Source: Deltaproteobacteria bacterium
Lineage (GTDB): Bacteria > Myxococcota_A > UBA796 > CAJQPC01
Direction: 5' to 3'
Assembly: GCA_016717595.1 (NCBI GenBank)
Contig: JADKFE010000005.1
Coordinates: forward strand, 82,822 to 146,821
Length of the DNA: 64,000 nucleotides
The position numbers and the translations under genes were made by a program. Shown here piece after piece: positions 17,568 through 26,770 of the stretch (position 1 is the stretch's first letter; every line of letters starts with the position of its first letter). The notes beneath the pieces were generated by a model. The model did no database searches. It was not told where the DNA came from and was given only the letters and a program-made list of their open reading frames with translations.

Positions 17568-17585
17568 TGTGTGGCTTATCACACA
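17568..17585. promoter_or_regulatory. CRP/FNR-like palindrome in the divergent PKS/desaturase promoter region
   Basis: TGTGTG, six bases, CACACA: a perfect 6-bp inverted repeat. Within it TGTGT-N6-TCACA matches 9 of 10 positions of the CRP consensus TGTGA-N6-TCACA. It lies about 40 bases before the PKS start and 90 before the desaturase start, so one regulator could control both. Confidence 0.5.
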
Positions 17586-17675
17586 TCCGTCCGCCCGCGT
17601 TGCGCCTCCTGAGATAGATTGGTCGTCTCGGAGGCAACACCCCACGGCTCCGAGCTCGACAGGAGGAGAGCGATC

Positions 17676-18704
17676 ATGGAGAAGCCACAGAAGCGCCCCG
17701 CGTGGATGCGCGAGGTGGTCACCGCCGGAAACGACCTTCACGCGATGAAGAAGGATCCCCTCTGGCACAACATCATCAACGGCATCAGCACCTTCGTGCT
17801 GGTGCTCGTGTCCATCTTAACGATGATGCTCTCCGCCGCCCTGCCGCCGCTGCTCTACATCCCCATCGCGGGCGTCATCTTCGGCGTGGTGTACTTCAGC
17901 GTGAACGTTCTGGTGATTCACGAATGTAGCCATAATATGTTTGTGCTCAGCGCCGATCGTGAACGCAGCAAACGGCTCAACCGGGCCGTGGGGGTGTTCG
18001 CGGGCTGGCTCTTCTTCACAGACTACCTCCGCCATTGGGAGAAGGGCCACACCGTCCACCACCTGCGCCCCTGCGAGGCGGACGACCCCCAAGACCGCTA
18101 CCCCATCACCGGCTGGGAGCTCTACAGGCGCCTGCTCATCTTGGCGCTCATCCCCCTCTCATTCGTGGCGTTTAACCCCTCGAAGCAGTACCCCGGCCAG
18201 CTCAAGCGCGCGGCCATCGGCCTGGCTGTGTGGGCGCCCATCGTCGCGCTGACCTGGATGACCTTCGGCTGGGTGGTGCCCGCGGCCCTCGTCGTCGGCT
18301 TTCAGGTGGTGTCGATCCTGAACTACCTGAAGAAGGCCCAAGAGCACGGCGGCGGCCTCGCGAACGAGCCCGACCGGCTCCTGCGCTCCCGCACCTACTT
18401 CTACCCCGTGGCCGTGATCTTCTCGCCGTTCAACATCAACTACCACTTTGAGCACCACGCCAACTTCTCCGTGCCCTGGTACAGCCTCCCCGCGTACCAC
18501 AAGAAGGCCCGCGAGATCGTGCCCGAGGCCCTGCGCCCCTACTACTTCCACCACCAGTACCTCATGCAGCTCGCCGGTCAGAAGCCTCTGCCCCCGGCGA
18601 ACCTGCGGCCCCTGATGGGCGAGGGCCCTGAAGTCGGCGCCCCCAAACGGGAGGAGGACTACGAGGCTGAAGACGCGCTGGGTGGGGTGCCGGTGACGGC
18701 GTGA
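17676..18704 (+). CDS. Membrane fatty acid desaturase/hydroxylase
   Basis: 342 residues from ATG 17676, with a strong AGGAGGAGAG site. Three His boxes for a di-iron centre: HECSHN, HTVHH (after HWEKG) and HFEHH. Four or more hydrophobic segments surround them (STFVLVLVSILTMML, LLYIPIAGVIFGVVYFSVNVLVI, LLILALIPLSFVAF, VVPAALVVGFQVVSIL). It may desaturate or hydroxylate fatty acyl groups. Being divergent from the phenolic-lipid operon with a shared control region, it may tailor the alkyl chain of that product (inference). The last 40 residues are Pro/Glu-rich and outside the catalytic fold. Confidence 0.9.
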   Translation: MEKPQKRPAWMREVVTAGNDLHAMKKDPLWHNIINGISTFVLVLVSILTMMLSAALPPLLYIPIAGVIFGVVYFSVNVLVIHECSHNMFVLSADRERSKRLNRAVGVFAGWLFFTDYLRHWEKGHTVHHLRPCEADDPQDRYPITGWELYRRLLILALIPLSFVAFNPSKQYPGQLKRAAIGLAVWAPIVALTWMTFGWVVPAALVVGFQVVSILNYLKKAQEHGGGLANEPDRLLRSRTYFYPVAVIFSPFNINYHFEHHANFSVPWYSLPAYHKKAREIVPEALRPYYFHHQYLMQLAGQKPLPPANLRPLMGEGPEVGAPKREEDYEAEDALGGVPVTA

Positions 18705-18770
18705 GGGCAGCGCCGCTCACCTGGAGGTAGCGCGGTTGTGTGGCGGCGCGGGCGGAGGTAAAGGTGGGGT

Positions 18771-20329
18771 ATGAGCCTCCCTTCTCTCCCGAAGCGCCCT
18801 CGCGCAGAGTCCCTCAAGGTTGAAGACCTCATCTCTGCGGCTGAAGAGGGGAGGCTGCGGGTTCCCGAGTTTCAGCGCCCGCTGCGCTGGAGCTCAAAGA
18901 ACGTCGTCGAGCTGTTCGACAGCATCGTCCGTGGCTTCCCGATTGGGAGCCTGCTGCTCTGGAGCAAAGAGCTTCCTGCGGGTGTGCAGCGGTTTGGGCC
19001 GGTGGAGGTGCAGGCACCCGCGCAGCGTGAAGGCCTCCTACTCGTGGATGGTCAACAGCGGGTCACCGCGCTTATCGCGGCGCTGCGTCACCCGACGAAG
19101 AACCCGTGTGGGGGGGTTCATTCGGTGTGGGTGAACCTCAGGGATTACTCCTTTGAGGTGATGCGTACCGCACCTACCGGGCTAGCTTGGCTGCCGCTGA
19201 ACGTCATCTGCGATCGGAGGAATCTCGATCAGTGGTCACGCCGTTCCAGGCGGGATGAGCGGAGGAGCTCATCAGCGGGCGTTCGATCTTGAGAAGATGA
19301 TCAGAACTACGCGGGCCGGCTACGTGTCGACGCCCCCTTAGACGCGCTCAAGCTGATCTTCTCGCGGGTGAACCACGCGGGCGTCGCGCTCAAGGAGTCC
19401 GAGGTCTTCAACGCGCTCTTTGGCGATGAGGAGGACCAGCCCCTCGCGCGGCTCGCCGAGGAGCTTCATCGGAGCACGGGCTTTGGCAGGCTCTCCGAGG
19501 ACTGGCTCTTGCGCTGCGTGCGCGCCGTGCACGATCCCAACCCCCGACGAGAGTTCTCTGAGAAGGAGCGCCCAAACAGCGCGCTGATCGATCGTGCGAT
19601 CCAGGCGCTCACCGCGGCCTGTGACTTCATCATCACGGAGGCCGAGATCCCCCACAGCGCCTTGCTCCCGTATCGGGGCGCCCTCATTGTGCTCGCGCGG
19701 ATGTTTGATGTACACCCCAAGCTCACACCACGGGATCGTGCGCTGCTCGTGCGCTGGCTGTGGCGCGGCGCGCTCTCGGGCGTCCACGCGAACACCTCCA
19801 ACGAGGTGATTCACCGCCAGCTCACGGACATCGGTGAAGATCCTACGGACTCAGTGCAGCGACTCCTAAGGCGGGTGCCGCGTGAGCATCTCGCGCCGGA
19901 TCCAATGGCCAACTGGAACGGCGGCGGGGCGAACACGCGGCTCTGCGCGCTCGCTGTGCAGTCGGCTTCTTCGCCAGGATCACCCACAAGGCGCTACAGA
20001 GCGAGCTTGACGTGCGTGATCTCAGCGAGTTGTTCCCGACGGTCTGCCGCGCGGGTGAGAAGACAATCGCCTCGCGCGTGTGGAAGGCCAAAAAACACAA
20101 GCTGCCCGGTGGGCAGGACTCAGCGTCTCTCTTCGGCGCGCCCGACCCCTACGGGCTCCTGCTCGACGACACGATGATCTCCGCTTGGGACGCTGGTGAT
20201 GAGAACGAGTTTCTTCGTCTGCGGGGGCTCGCGCTGAGCGCCGAGCTAGACGAGCTGATCTCGCGTCTCGCCGCGCCGGGTGAGAACGACCGTCCCGCGA
20301 TCGCGTACTTGGTGGGCGGTGCGGCTTGA
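18771..20329 (+). pseudogene. DUF262-family gene, broken by several frameshifts
   Basis: The start (MSLPSLPKRPRAESLKVEDL, then VPEFQRPLRWSSKNVVELFDSI, PIGSLLLW and the LVDGQQRVTAL motif) is a typical DUF262 (GmrSD/ParB-like nuclease) domain. The frame is lost near 19250. A fragment with AFDLEKMIRTTRAGYV continues in a second frame, ALKLIFSRVNHAGVALKESEVFNALFG to about 19950 in a third, and GFFARITHKALQSEL to the stop at 20329 in a fourth. Pieces are in the right order, so this was one protein of roughly 520 residues. DUF262 domains form part of GmrSD-type restriction of modified phage DNA and many defence loci. The base composition is lower in GC than the neighbours. It ends overlapping the hipA remnant by four bases, as in an operon. 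Confidence 0.82.
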
Positions 20330-21180
20330 TTCAGGTCGCGTTCGTGTATGTTCACGAGGTTCTGGTCGGTCACCTGGAGTTCTTGGGCTTCGACTCAAAC
20401 GGGAGCCACGGCTACGACCATCGGTTCGTGTTTGACAGCGCTTGGCTCAATGACGCACGGCGTCCAGTGCTCGGGCAGCAGCTTGAAGACCGTCGCCCCA
20501 ATCCAATCCTCACCTCGGGCGTTCCGAACTGGTTCGCGCACCTCATCCCCACAGGGACCGTGCGCCGAATGGTCACGAGGTCCGTGGGCTTGGACGACGA
20601 CTCTTCAGATCTCGACCTGCTGGTGGCCATCGGCAAGACCTGCCAGGGGCGGTCACGGTTCACCCGGAGCGGCGGGGGATGGGCGCCCGAGGCGGCCAGC
20701 ACCTTCGCCTTTGGGCTGCAGGGGTGCAGATGAAGGCCTCTATCGACGGAAGACGGCGCTTGTGTGCCCGTATGGTGAGGCGGGCGACTACTCGCGAGGG
20801 CAGGGGAGGCGGGGGGGGGGGGGGGGGGGGTGCTGCTGCGACCGTGCGGGCTGGGTGGCAGGAGGGGCCAGCTCTGTGTTTAGGGTCGGCAGGACGCTCA
20901 CTGGAAAACTGGGGAGTTATCTACGATCGCGTCCCCAGGCTGTCCCCTGCTTATGACCTCGTGAGCAGTCGTGTTCGGGTAACGGCCTGCCCTCACCTGG
21001 CGGGTCCGCTTGAGGACGCCACACCGCCCGCTGGGACAAGCTCGCCCGGACGAGCCACCGAGCGGTCCGCGTCGCCCGGCGCGGCGGTCTGGTCCGAGGA
21101 CCGCCACACGCTCGGCTTCGACGCGCGGGAGGTGGCCATGATCGAGCGCCACCTCCTGCGACTGCCCTCATGGGGCCTAA
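20326..21180 (+). pseudogene. hipA-like toxin kinase gene, decayed
   Basis: Frame one (20326-20733) gives the HipA N-terminal domain: VYVHEVLVGHLEF, FVFDSAWLNDARRPVLGQQL, WFAHLIPTGTVRRMV, DLDLLVAIG. The conserved AGVQMKAS motif follows near 20720-20745 but in another frame. After a run of 20 G, a C-terminal piece NWGVIYDRVPRLSPAYDLVSSRV is readable around 20900-20970, and IERHLLRLPSWGL near 21140. The catalytic core between these parts is missing. HipA kinases phosphorylate aminoacyl-tRNA synthetases and normally pair with HipB; no HipB is present. With at least two frameshifts and a deletion it cannot make a working kinase. Confidence 0.78.
20811..20830 (+). repeat. Run of 20 consecutive G
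   Basis: An uninterrupted G homopolymer inside the hipA remnant, at the place where the kinase core is lost. Unlike anything else in the window. Either a genuine slippage tract or an assembly/sequencing artefact. Confidence 0.95.
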
Positions 21181-21182
21181 GC

Positions 21183-22169
21183 TCAGAACGTCACCACCTG
21201 CTTGCCCGTCGTCGTGCGGTCGCCCAGGGCGCGCAGGGCGTCGGCGACGCTCTCCACCGACCACGAGGTCGGCGACTCCGGGGTCATCACGCCGGCCTGC
21301 AGAAGCTCGGTGACCTCCGCCATCTCTTCAGCGAAGAGCTCGGGGCGGCCGACGATGAGCTGGGTGATGTGGTAACCGATGAACTCGACGGGGCTGAAGA
21401 TGAGCTTCACGTTGTCGATCTTGGCCGACTCACCGCTCGCGGCGCCGTAGACGACGATGCGGCCATAGCGCCGGGTGACGTCCCAGCTCTGGTGTAGGGT
21501 CTGGCCGCCGACCATCTCCAGGACGAGGTCAACGCCTTTGCCGTTGGTGATGCGTTTGACCTCGTCCACGAGGCTCTGCTCGGTGTAGTTGATGCCGTGG
21601 TCGAGGCCACGCTCGGCGGCCATGGCGAGCTTCCCGGCGGTGGACGCCGTGCCGATGGTGATCGCGCCGAAGTGTTTGGCCAGGCGCAGCGCGGCGAGGC
21701 CGACGCCCCCGGCGACGGCGTGGATGAGCACGGTCTCCCCGGCTTTGAGGCGGCCGACGGTGCGTAGGCAGCCGTGCGCGGTGAGCCACTGCACGGGGAA
21801 GCTCACGGCCTGGCCGTCCGTCCAGCCTTCAGGCGTAGGGAAGAGCGCGGCGCTGTGCGCGAGGGCGTACTCGGCGAAGCACTCCTGGCCGAAGCCCATC
21901 ACCCGAGCGCCCAGAGGCCAGCTCGCGCCTTCACCGGCGGCGACGACCTCTCCGGCGAGCTCAAAGCCCGCGAAGTACGGGGCCTTGGGGCCGCCGACGT
22001 AGAGCCCGAGGGTCTGCATGAGGTCGGCGTAGTTGAGCCCACCCGCGCCCACCTTCACCAGCACCTCGCCGGGGCCAGGCTGGGGCACCTCACGCTCAAC
22101 GATCGTGACGGCCTCGGGGCCGGTGAGGGAGGCGACGTGGACAGCGCGCATCGTGGTCGGGACAGACAT
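21183..22169 (-). CDS. Zinc-independent MDR family quinone oxidoreductase-like protein
   Basis: 328 residues of the medium-chain dehydrogenase/reductase superfamily: GEVLVKVGAGGLNYADLMQTLGLY, PYFAGFELAGEVVAAGEGA, LIHAVAGGVGLAALRLAKHFGAITIGTAST (NADPH Rossmann), INYTEQSLVDEV, GKGVDLVLEMVGG. The Cys/His ligands of zinc alcohol dehydrogenases are absent, matching the quinone oxidoreductase (QOR/zeta-crystallin) branch. It probably reduces quinones or enones with NADPH. It is a stand-alone gene with GGAG before ATG 22169, beside the decayed DUF262/hipA island. Confidence 0.88.
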   Translation of the reverse strand: MSVPTTMRAVHVASLTGPEAVTIVEREVPQPGPGEVLVKVGAGGLNYADLMQTLGLYVGGPKAPYFAGFELAGEVVAAGEGASWPLGARVMGFGQECFAEYALAHSAALFPTPEGWTDGQAVSFPVQWLTAHGCLRTVGRLKAGETVLIHAVAGGVGLAALRLAKHFGAITIGTASTAGKLAMAAERGLDHGINYTEQSLVDEVKRITNGKGVDLVLEMVGGQTLHQSWDVTRRYGRIVVYGAASGESAKIDNVKLIFSPVEFIGYHITQLIVGRPELFAEEMAEVTELLQAGVMTPESPTSWSVESVADALRALGDRTTTGKQVVTF

Positions 22170-22255
22170 GAGAGGGCTCCAGGGACAGAGGGGTTCCTCT
22201 GCCTATTAGCCCGTGTCTGACCCCAAGTACGGGCTAAATTTTTGAGGCCGCGCCC

Positions 22256-23695
22256 TCACAGCTTCCCCTGCAGCGCCTCCAACGCCACCACCGCCTTCTG
22301 GTAGTCGGCCTTTGTGCGGGCGAGGTTCACCGCGGCCTCATCACGGGTGGAGATCGCCAGGAGCACGTCCTTCTCGATGGCGCGGCCGGCGTCTTGTTTG
22401 GCCTTCTCGGCGGCGAGGGTCTCTTCAGCGAGCTGGAGGTTCAGCGCGGCGAGATCGACCTTTCGGGCGGCGCTCTCCACGGTGCGGATGTTCATCGTGA
22501 CCTGCTGGGCGATGTTGCGCTCGGCGGTCTCGAGGTTGATGTTGGCCTGGGTCAGCGCGGCGGCCTGGCTCATCACGTCGCCGCGGGCGGCGCGGTTCGC
22601 CAAGGGCATCGAGAGGTTGAGGCCGACGCTCTGGCTGGGCAGCTCACGGGCGGCGAGGTCTTTGAATGAGGCGGAGTAGGTCACCTCGTCGCCTTGGGAC
22701 GAGTCCTTGAACGACTGTAGGCCATAGCTCGCGTTCACCGAGAGGCTGGGCAAGAGGCCGTGGCGGGCGTTTTGGTAGCTGCGCTCGGCGTTCTCGGCGG
22801 TGATTCGTGCGACATGAAGGCCGGGGTTCGCCGCCATGGCGGCCTCGATGGCCTCGTCCACGGGCACCCGCACGCCGTCGGGGGCGTCGCTGGGCTCGGT
22901 GTCGGCGGAGATCGGCATGCCCAACGGCAGGCCCAGGGTCAAGGCGAGCTGATCCGAGGCCAGCGCATAGGCCGACTCGGCGTCGATGAGGTTGATCTCG
23001 GCCTGGGCCAAGGCGGCGTCTACCCGAGTGCGCTCCACCGGGGCCACCTTGCCCACGTCCAGGAGCGCCTGCACGATGCGCTGCTCCTCCGTCGCCACCC
23101 GCACGGCCTCTTCAGCCACGGTGAGGGTGGCCCCGGCGGCGTAAAGATCCCAATACAGCGTCGCGACGTTGGCCAAGGTGGTCTGCCGCTGCTGGAGCAG
23201 GGTGGCCTCGGCTTGGCTGAGGTTGGACTCGGCGCTGATCACCGAGCGCATGTTGTACGACATCCGCCAGCCCTTGAGGAGCTGCTGGCTGACGCTCAGG
23301 TTCGACGACATGCGCAGGTTGTTGAAGCCCTCCACGGTGCTGCCGAAGATCTCCAGATCGTCGATGGAGGTCTCGGCGCCGGAGAGCGCGAGATCCCAGC
23401 TCGTGCCCGTAGGCGTCATCTGGCTCAGGCCGACGTTCCACGCCACGGTGGACGAGCTGAGCTTGTAGGTGAAGCCGTTGGAGAAGTTCTTGTCGGTGCT
23501 CACCGGCCGGTTGAGCCCGGCGTTGAGCTGCGGATCCCAGCTCGCTTGGGCCGCGAGCAGCCCACCCTTCGCCGCGTCCCGCTGGGCGGCGGCGAGCTGC
23601 AGATCGGGGTTGTTCTGCTCGGCGAGGCGCAGGGCCTCGTCGTAGCTCATGGCCTGGGCGTTGGTGGAGAGCACGAAGAGGGCGAGAAGGGTCAT
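22256..23695 (-). CDS. TolC-family outer membrane efflux protein
   Basis: 479 residues. Signal peptide MTLLALFVLSTNAQA, then two long repeats rich in helical heptads with the OEP signature (SYDEALRLAEQNNPDLQLAAAQRDAAKGGLLAAQA; VDEAIEAAMAANPGLHVARITAENAERSYQNARHGLLPSLSVNASYG, quoted in parts). Outer membrane channel for the RND pump encoded just upstream; its ATG overlaps the stop of the second RND subunit by four bases. Last gene of the operon. Confidence 0.93.
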   Translation of the reverse strand: MTLLALFVLSTNAQAMSYDEALRLAEQNNPDLQLAAAQRDAAKGGLLAAQASWDPQLNAGLNRPVSTDKNFSNGFTYKLSSSTVAWNVGLSQMTPTGTSWDLALSGAETSIDDLEIFGSTVEGFNNLRMSSNLSVSQQLLKGWRMSYNMRSVISAESNLSQAEATLLQQRQTTLANVATLYWDLYAAGATLTVAEEAVRVATEEQRIVQALLDVGKVAPVERTRVDAALAQAEINLIDAESAYALASDQLALTLGLPLGMPISADTEPSDAPDGVRVPVDEAIEAAMAANPGLHVARITAENAERSYQNARHGLLPSLSVNASYGLQSFKDSSQGDEVTYSASFKDLAARELPSQSVGLNLSMPLANRAARGDVMSQAAALTQANINLETAERNIAQQVTMNIRTVESAARKVDLAALNLQLAEETLAAEKAKQDAGRAIEKDVLLAISTRDEAAVNLARTKADYQKAVVALEALQGKL

Positions 23696-26600
23696 GGGGT
23701 CTCCGACGCGGGGCGGCCCTGGGTCGCGTACCGTAAGACGCGGGTGGCCGTCTCACGAAGGTCGTCGAGGAGGGTGTAGCAGTAGGGCACAAAGAACAGG
23801 GTCAACACCGTCGAGGCCGCCATGCCTCCGGCGATCACCCGGCCCAAGGGCGCGTAGGGGATGCCGATGAAGGTGTCGGAGCCGATACACATCGGCATCA
23901 GGCCGACGATGGTGGTCAGGGCGGTCATCAGCACCGGGCGCAGGCGGCGCTCTCCGGCCTGGAGCAGGGCGTCTTCACGGGAGAGCCCTTCCGGCGCGGA
24001 GCTGGGTGACGAGGTCGATGAGCACGATGCCGTTGTTCACCACCACGCCGATGAGCACCACGAGGCCTACGCCGCCCATCACGTCCAAGGGGGTGCCCGT
24101 GAGGTAGAGCGTCCAGTACACGCCGATGAGCGCCATGGGGATGGTGGTGAGGATGGCCATGGGCAGCAGCAGGCTCTCAAAGAGGAAGCCCATCAACAAG
24201 AACACGAACACCACCGAGAGCAAGAGCGCCATGTTCCGGGCGCTGTCGCTCTCCAGCTGCTCCATCCAGCGGTCGCCCTTGTCGATGCCGTAGCCCCGGG
24301 GGAACTCCATGTCCGCCGTCGCCGCCTCCACCAAGGCGAAGCCCTCGTCAAGCCGCATGTCTTCAGGCAGCTCCACGGAGACGGGCACGCTCGTCTGGCG
24401 GTCTTCGCGGTGAATCGAGCGGAAACCTCGGGCGGGCACGACGTCGGTGAGCGCGCGCAGGGGCACGGCCTCGCCGGTGAGCGGGCTGGCCACGGAGAAG
24501 TCGCGCAGCGTCTCGACGCTGTCGCGGTCGTCCGCCGAGAAGCGCGCGTACACCGAGACCTCTTTGGCCCCCAGGTGCAGCGGCGGCAACGACGTGCCGC
24601 GCATGGCGAAGGCCAGGGTGCGCCCGATGGACTGGGCGTCGAGGCCGTAGCGCGCCGCCACGTCCCGATCGACGCTCAGGCGAAGCTCGTCGCTGCCCTC
24701 CTCCTCCAGAGGCACCTCGGCGCCCTTCACCCCCGGCGTCAGGCGCAGGCGCCGCACGACCTCTTCAGAGAGCCGCAAGAGCGTGTCGCTGTCTTGGCCG
24801 GTGAGCGAGAGGTTCAGGGTGTTGGTGCTCTCTTCGCCTTGGCTGCCATAGCCCGAGTAGATCTGCACGCCGGGCAGGTCGGGCATCTTGGCGATGGCGG
24901 CCTCTTGCACCTCTTCAGCGGTCATCTCCTCAAAGTCTTCGAGGATGTAGACATAGGTGCTGCCCCGGATCGAGCCCGCGCTCACGCGGCTGCGGTACAC
25001 CCGCAGGCCCCAGGCCTCGCGGTTCTCCTCAAGCACCGCCTCGATGGCGTCCACCGTGGCCACCTTGTCCGAGAAGCTGAAGGTGTTCGGCAGGTCGTAG
25101 CGGATCGAGAAGTCGTTCATGCCCCCCTTGGCCTGGTCGGTGCAGCCGACCTTCTGGAACGGCAAGACGACGGTCAAGAAGATCACGGCCATCACGAGCA
25201 AGGCCGAGTCAAACCGCCGGGTGAGCACCCAGCGCATGCCCCGCTGGTGCCAGGCGCTCATCCAGCCCACCCAGGGCGGATCCGCGGTGATCGCGCCGCC
25301 TTGGAGCACGGCGGTGGCGACGGGGGTGAAGATCAGCGCCACGACGAGGCTCGCCGCCAAGGCGAACACGATGGGGAAGCCCAAGGAGCCCATGAAGAAC
25401 GAGAACATCGCGTCTTCGCTCATCAGGATGATCGGCAAAAACACGACCATCGTCGTGGCGGTGGAGAGCACGATGGCCAGGTTGACCTCGCCTGTGCCCT
25501 CGATGGCCGCCACGTCTCGGCCCTCGCCGAGCTGCCTTCGCCGGTAGATCGTCTCCACGACCACGATGGAGTTATCGACCACCATGCCCGTGGCGATCAT
25601 CAGGCCCATCAACGAGAGCAGGTTGAGCGAGTCGCCGATGAAGTACAGCACGGTGACGGTCATCAACAGCGAGAGCGGGATCGCCGTGGCGATGAGCGTG
25701 GTGACCTTGAGCTCCCTCAAGAACACGATGAGCACGATCACCGCGAACAGCCCGCCGTAGCCCGCGCTCTCCAAGAGCGTGTCGACGCTGCCCTGAATCA
25801 GCTCCCCTTGGTTGAAGAACGCGAAGAAGTCGAAGCCCTCAAAGCTGGGGTCGGCCTTCATCTCCTCAACGACCTTGAGCACCTCGCGGCAGACCTCCAC
25901 GGTGTTGGCGTTGGACTCCTTGCTGATGCCCAACGCCACGGCGTCGTCGCCGTTCACGCGGTTGATGCTCGCCTCTCGCTCGACGCGGTAGTTGATCTCG
26001 GCGACGTCGTCCAAGGTGACGTTCGGGGCCACGGGCCGCGCGGCGAGATCGGCGATCGCCTCGTACCGCGCCAAGGACCGCACAAAACGCACCTGCCCGG
26101 CGTCCTCGATGCGGCCCGAGGCGAGCTGGAAGTTGTCGGCGCCCAAGGCCGCGACCACCGCGCCCAGGTCGAGCTTGTAGGCGGCCAGGGCCTCGCGGTC
26201 AAAGTCGATGAAGACCTGCTTCTCGTCGATGCCCCACACGTCGATACGCGCCACGCCGGGCACCCGCTCCAGGCGGGGCAGCACCTTCTCGTTGAGCAGG
26301 CGGTATTTGTCTTCGACGTCTTTGGAGAAGGTCACCCCGGCCCACAGGACGGGCTCGTCGCTGGGGTTGAACCGGAAGATGCCGTATTGATCAACGCCCT
26401 CGGGCAGCTCAGGCAGCACCCGCTCCAGGCGGTCGGCGACGGAGTTGTAGGCCTCGTCGAGATCCACCGACTGGTGGAACTCCATCGAGAAGCTCGCCGA
26501 GCCCGCCCGAGCGTCCGAGCTGAGCGTCTTGATGCCCGGCACCGTGGAGAGCTGGCCCTCCACCGGGTCTACGAGCTGGGTGTCGATCTCCGACGGCGTG

Positions 26601-26770
26601 GCGTTGATCCAGGGCACCTGCACCCAGATGTAGGGCGCGGAGAAGCCCGAGGGCATCATCTGGAGCGGGATTCTTGCGTAGGCCAAGGCCCCGAGCACGA
26701 GCGTGGCCAAGAAGGTCATCAACACCGTGACCGGGTGGCGCACGGCCATGGCGGGGAGCCAGTTTCTCAT
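23692..26770 (-). pseudogene. Second RND efflux permease subunit, single frameshift near 23991
   Basis: The first 931 residues are a typical RND permease (PVTVLMTFLATLVLGALAYARIPLQMMP, FDREALAAYKLDLG, GMVVDNSIVVVETIYRRR, VTADHGE-like motifs absent). The frame ends abruptly after VLIDLVTQLRAGRALP. In another frame the sequence continues EGLSREDALLQAGERRLRPVLMTALTTIVGLMPM to a normal RND C-terminus at 23692, so one base has been gained in the GGCC-rich stretch at about 23991. The whole would be about 1,025 residues, the usual RND length. Either the pump lacks its last two membrane helices or this is a sequence error. Overlaps both neighbours by four bases. Confidence 0.88.

Noticed and set aside
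20679..21497. Long plus-strand open frame after the hipA start
   Set aside because: Contains only short HipA-like fragments, the G20 run and the reverse of the quinone oxidoreductase gene; it is not one protein.
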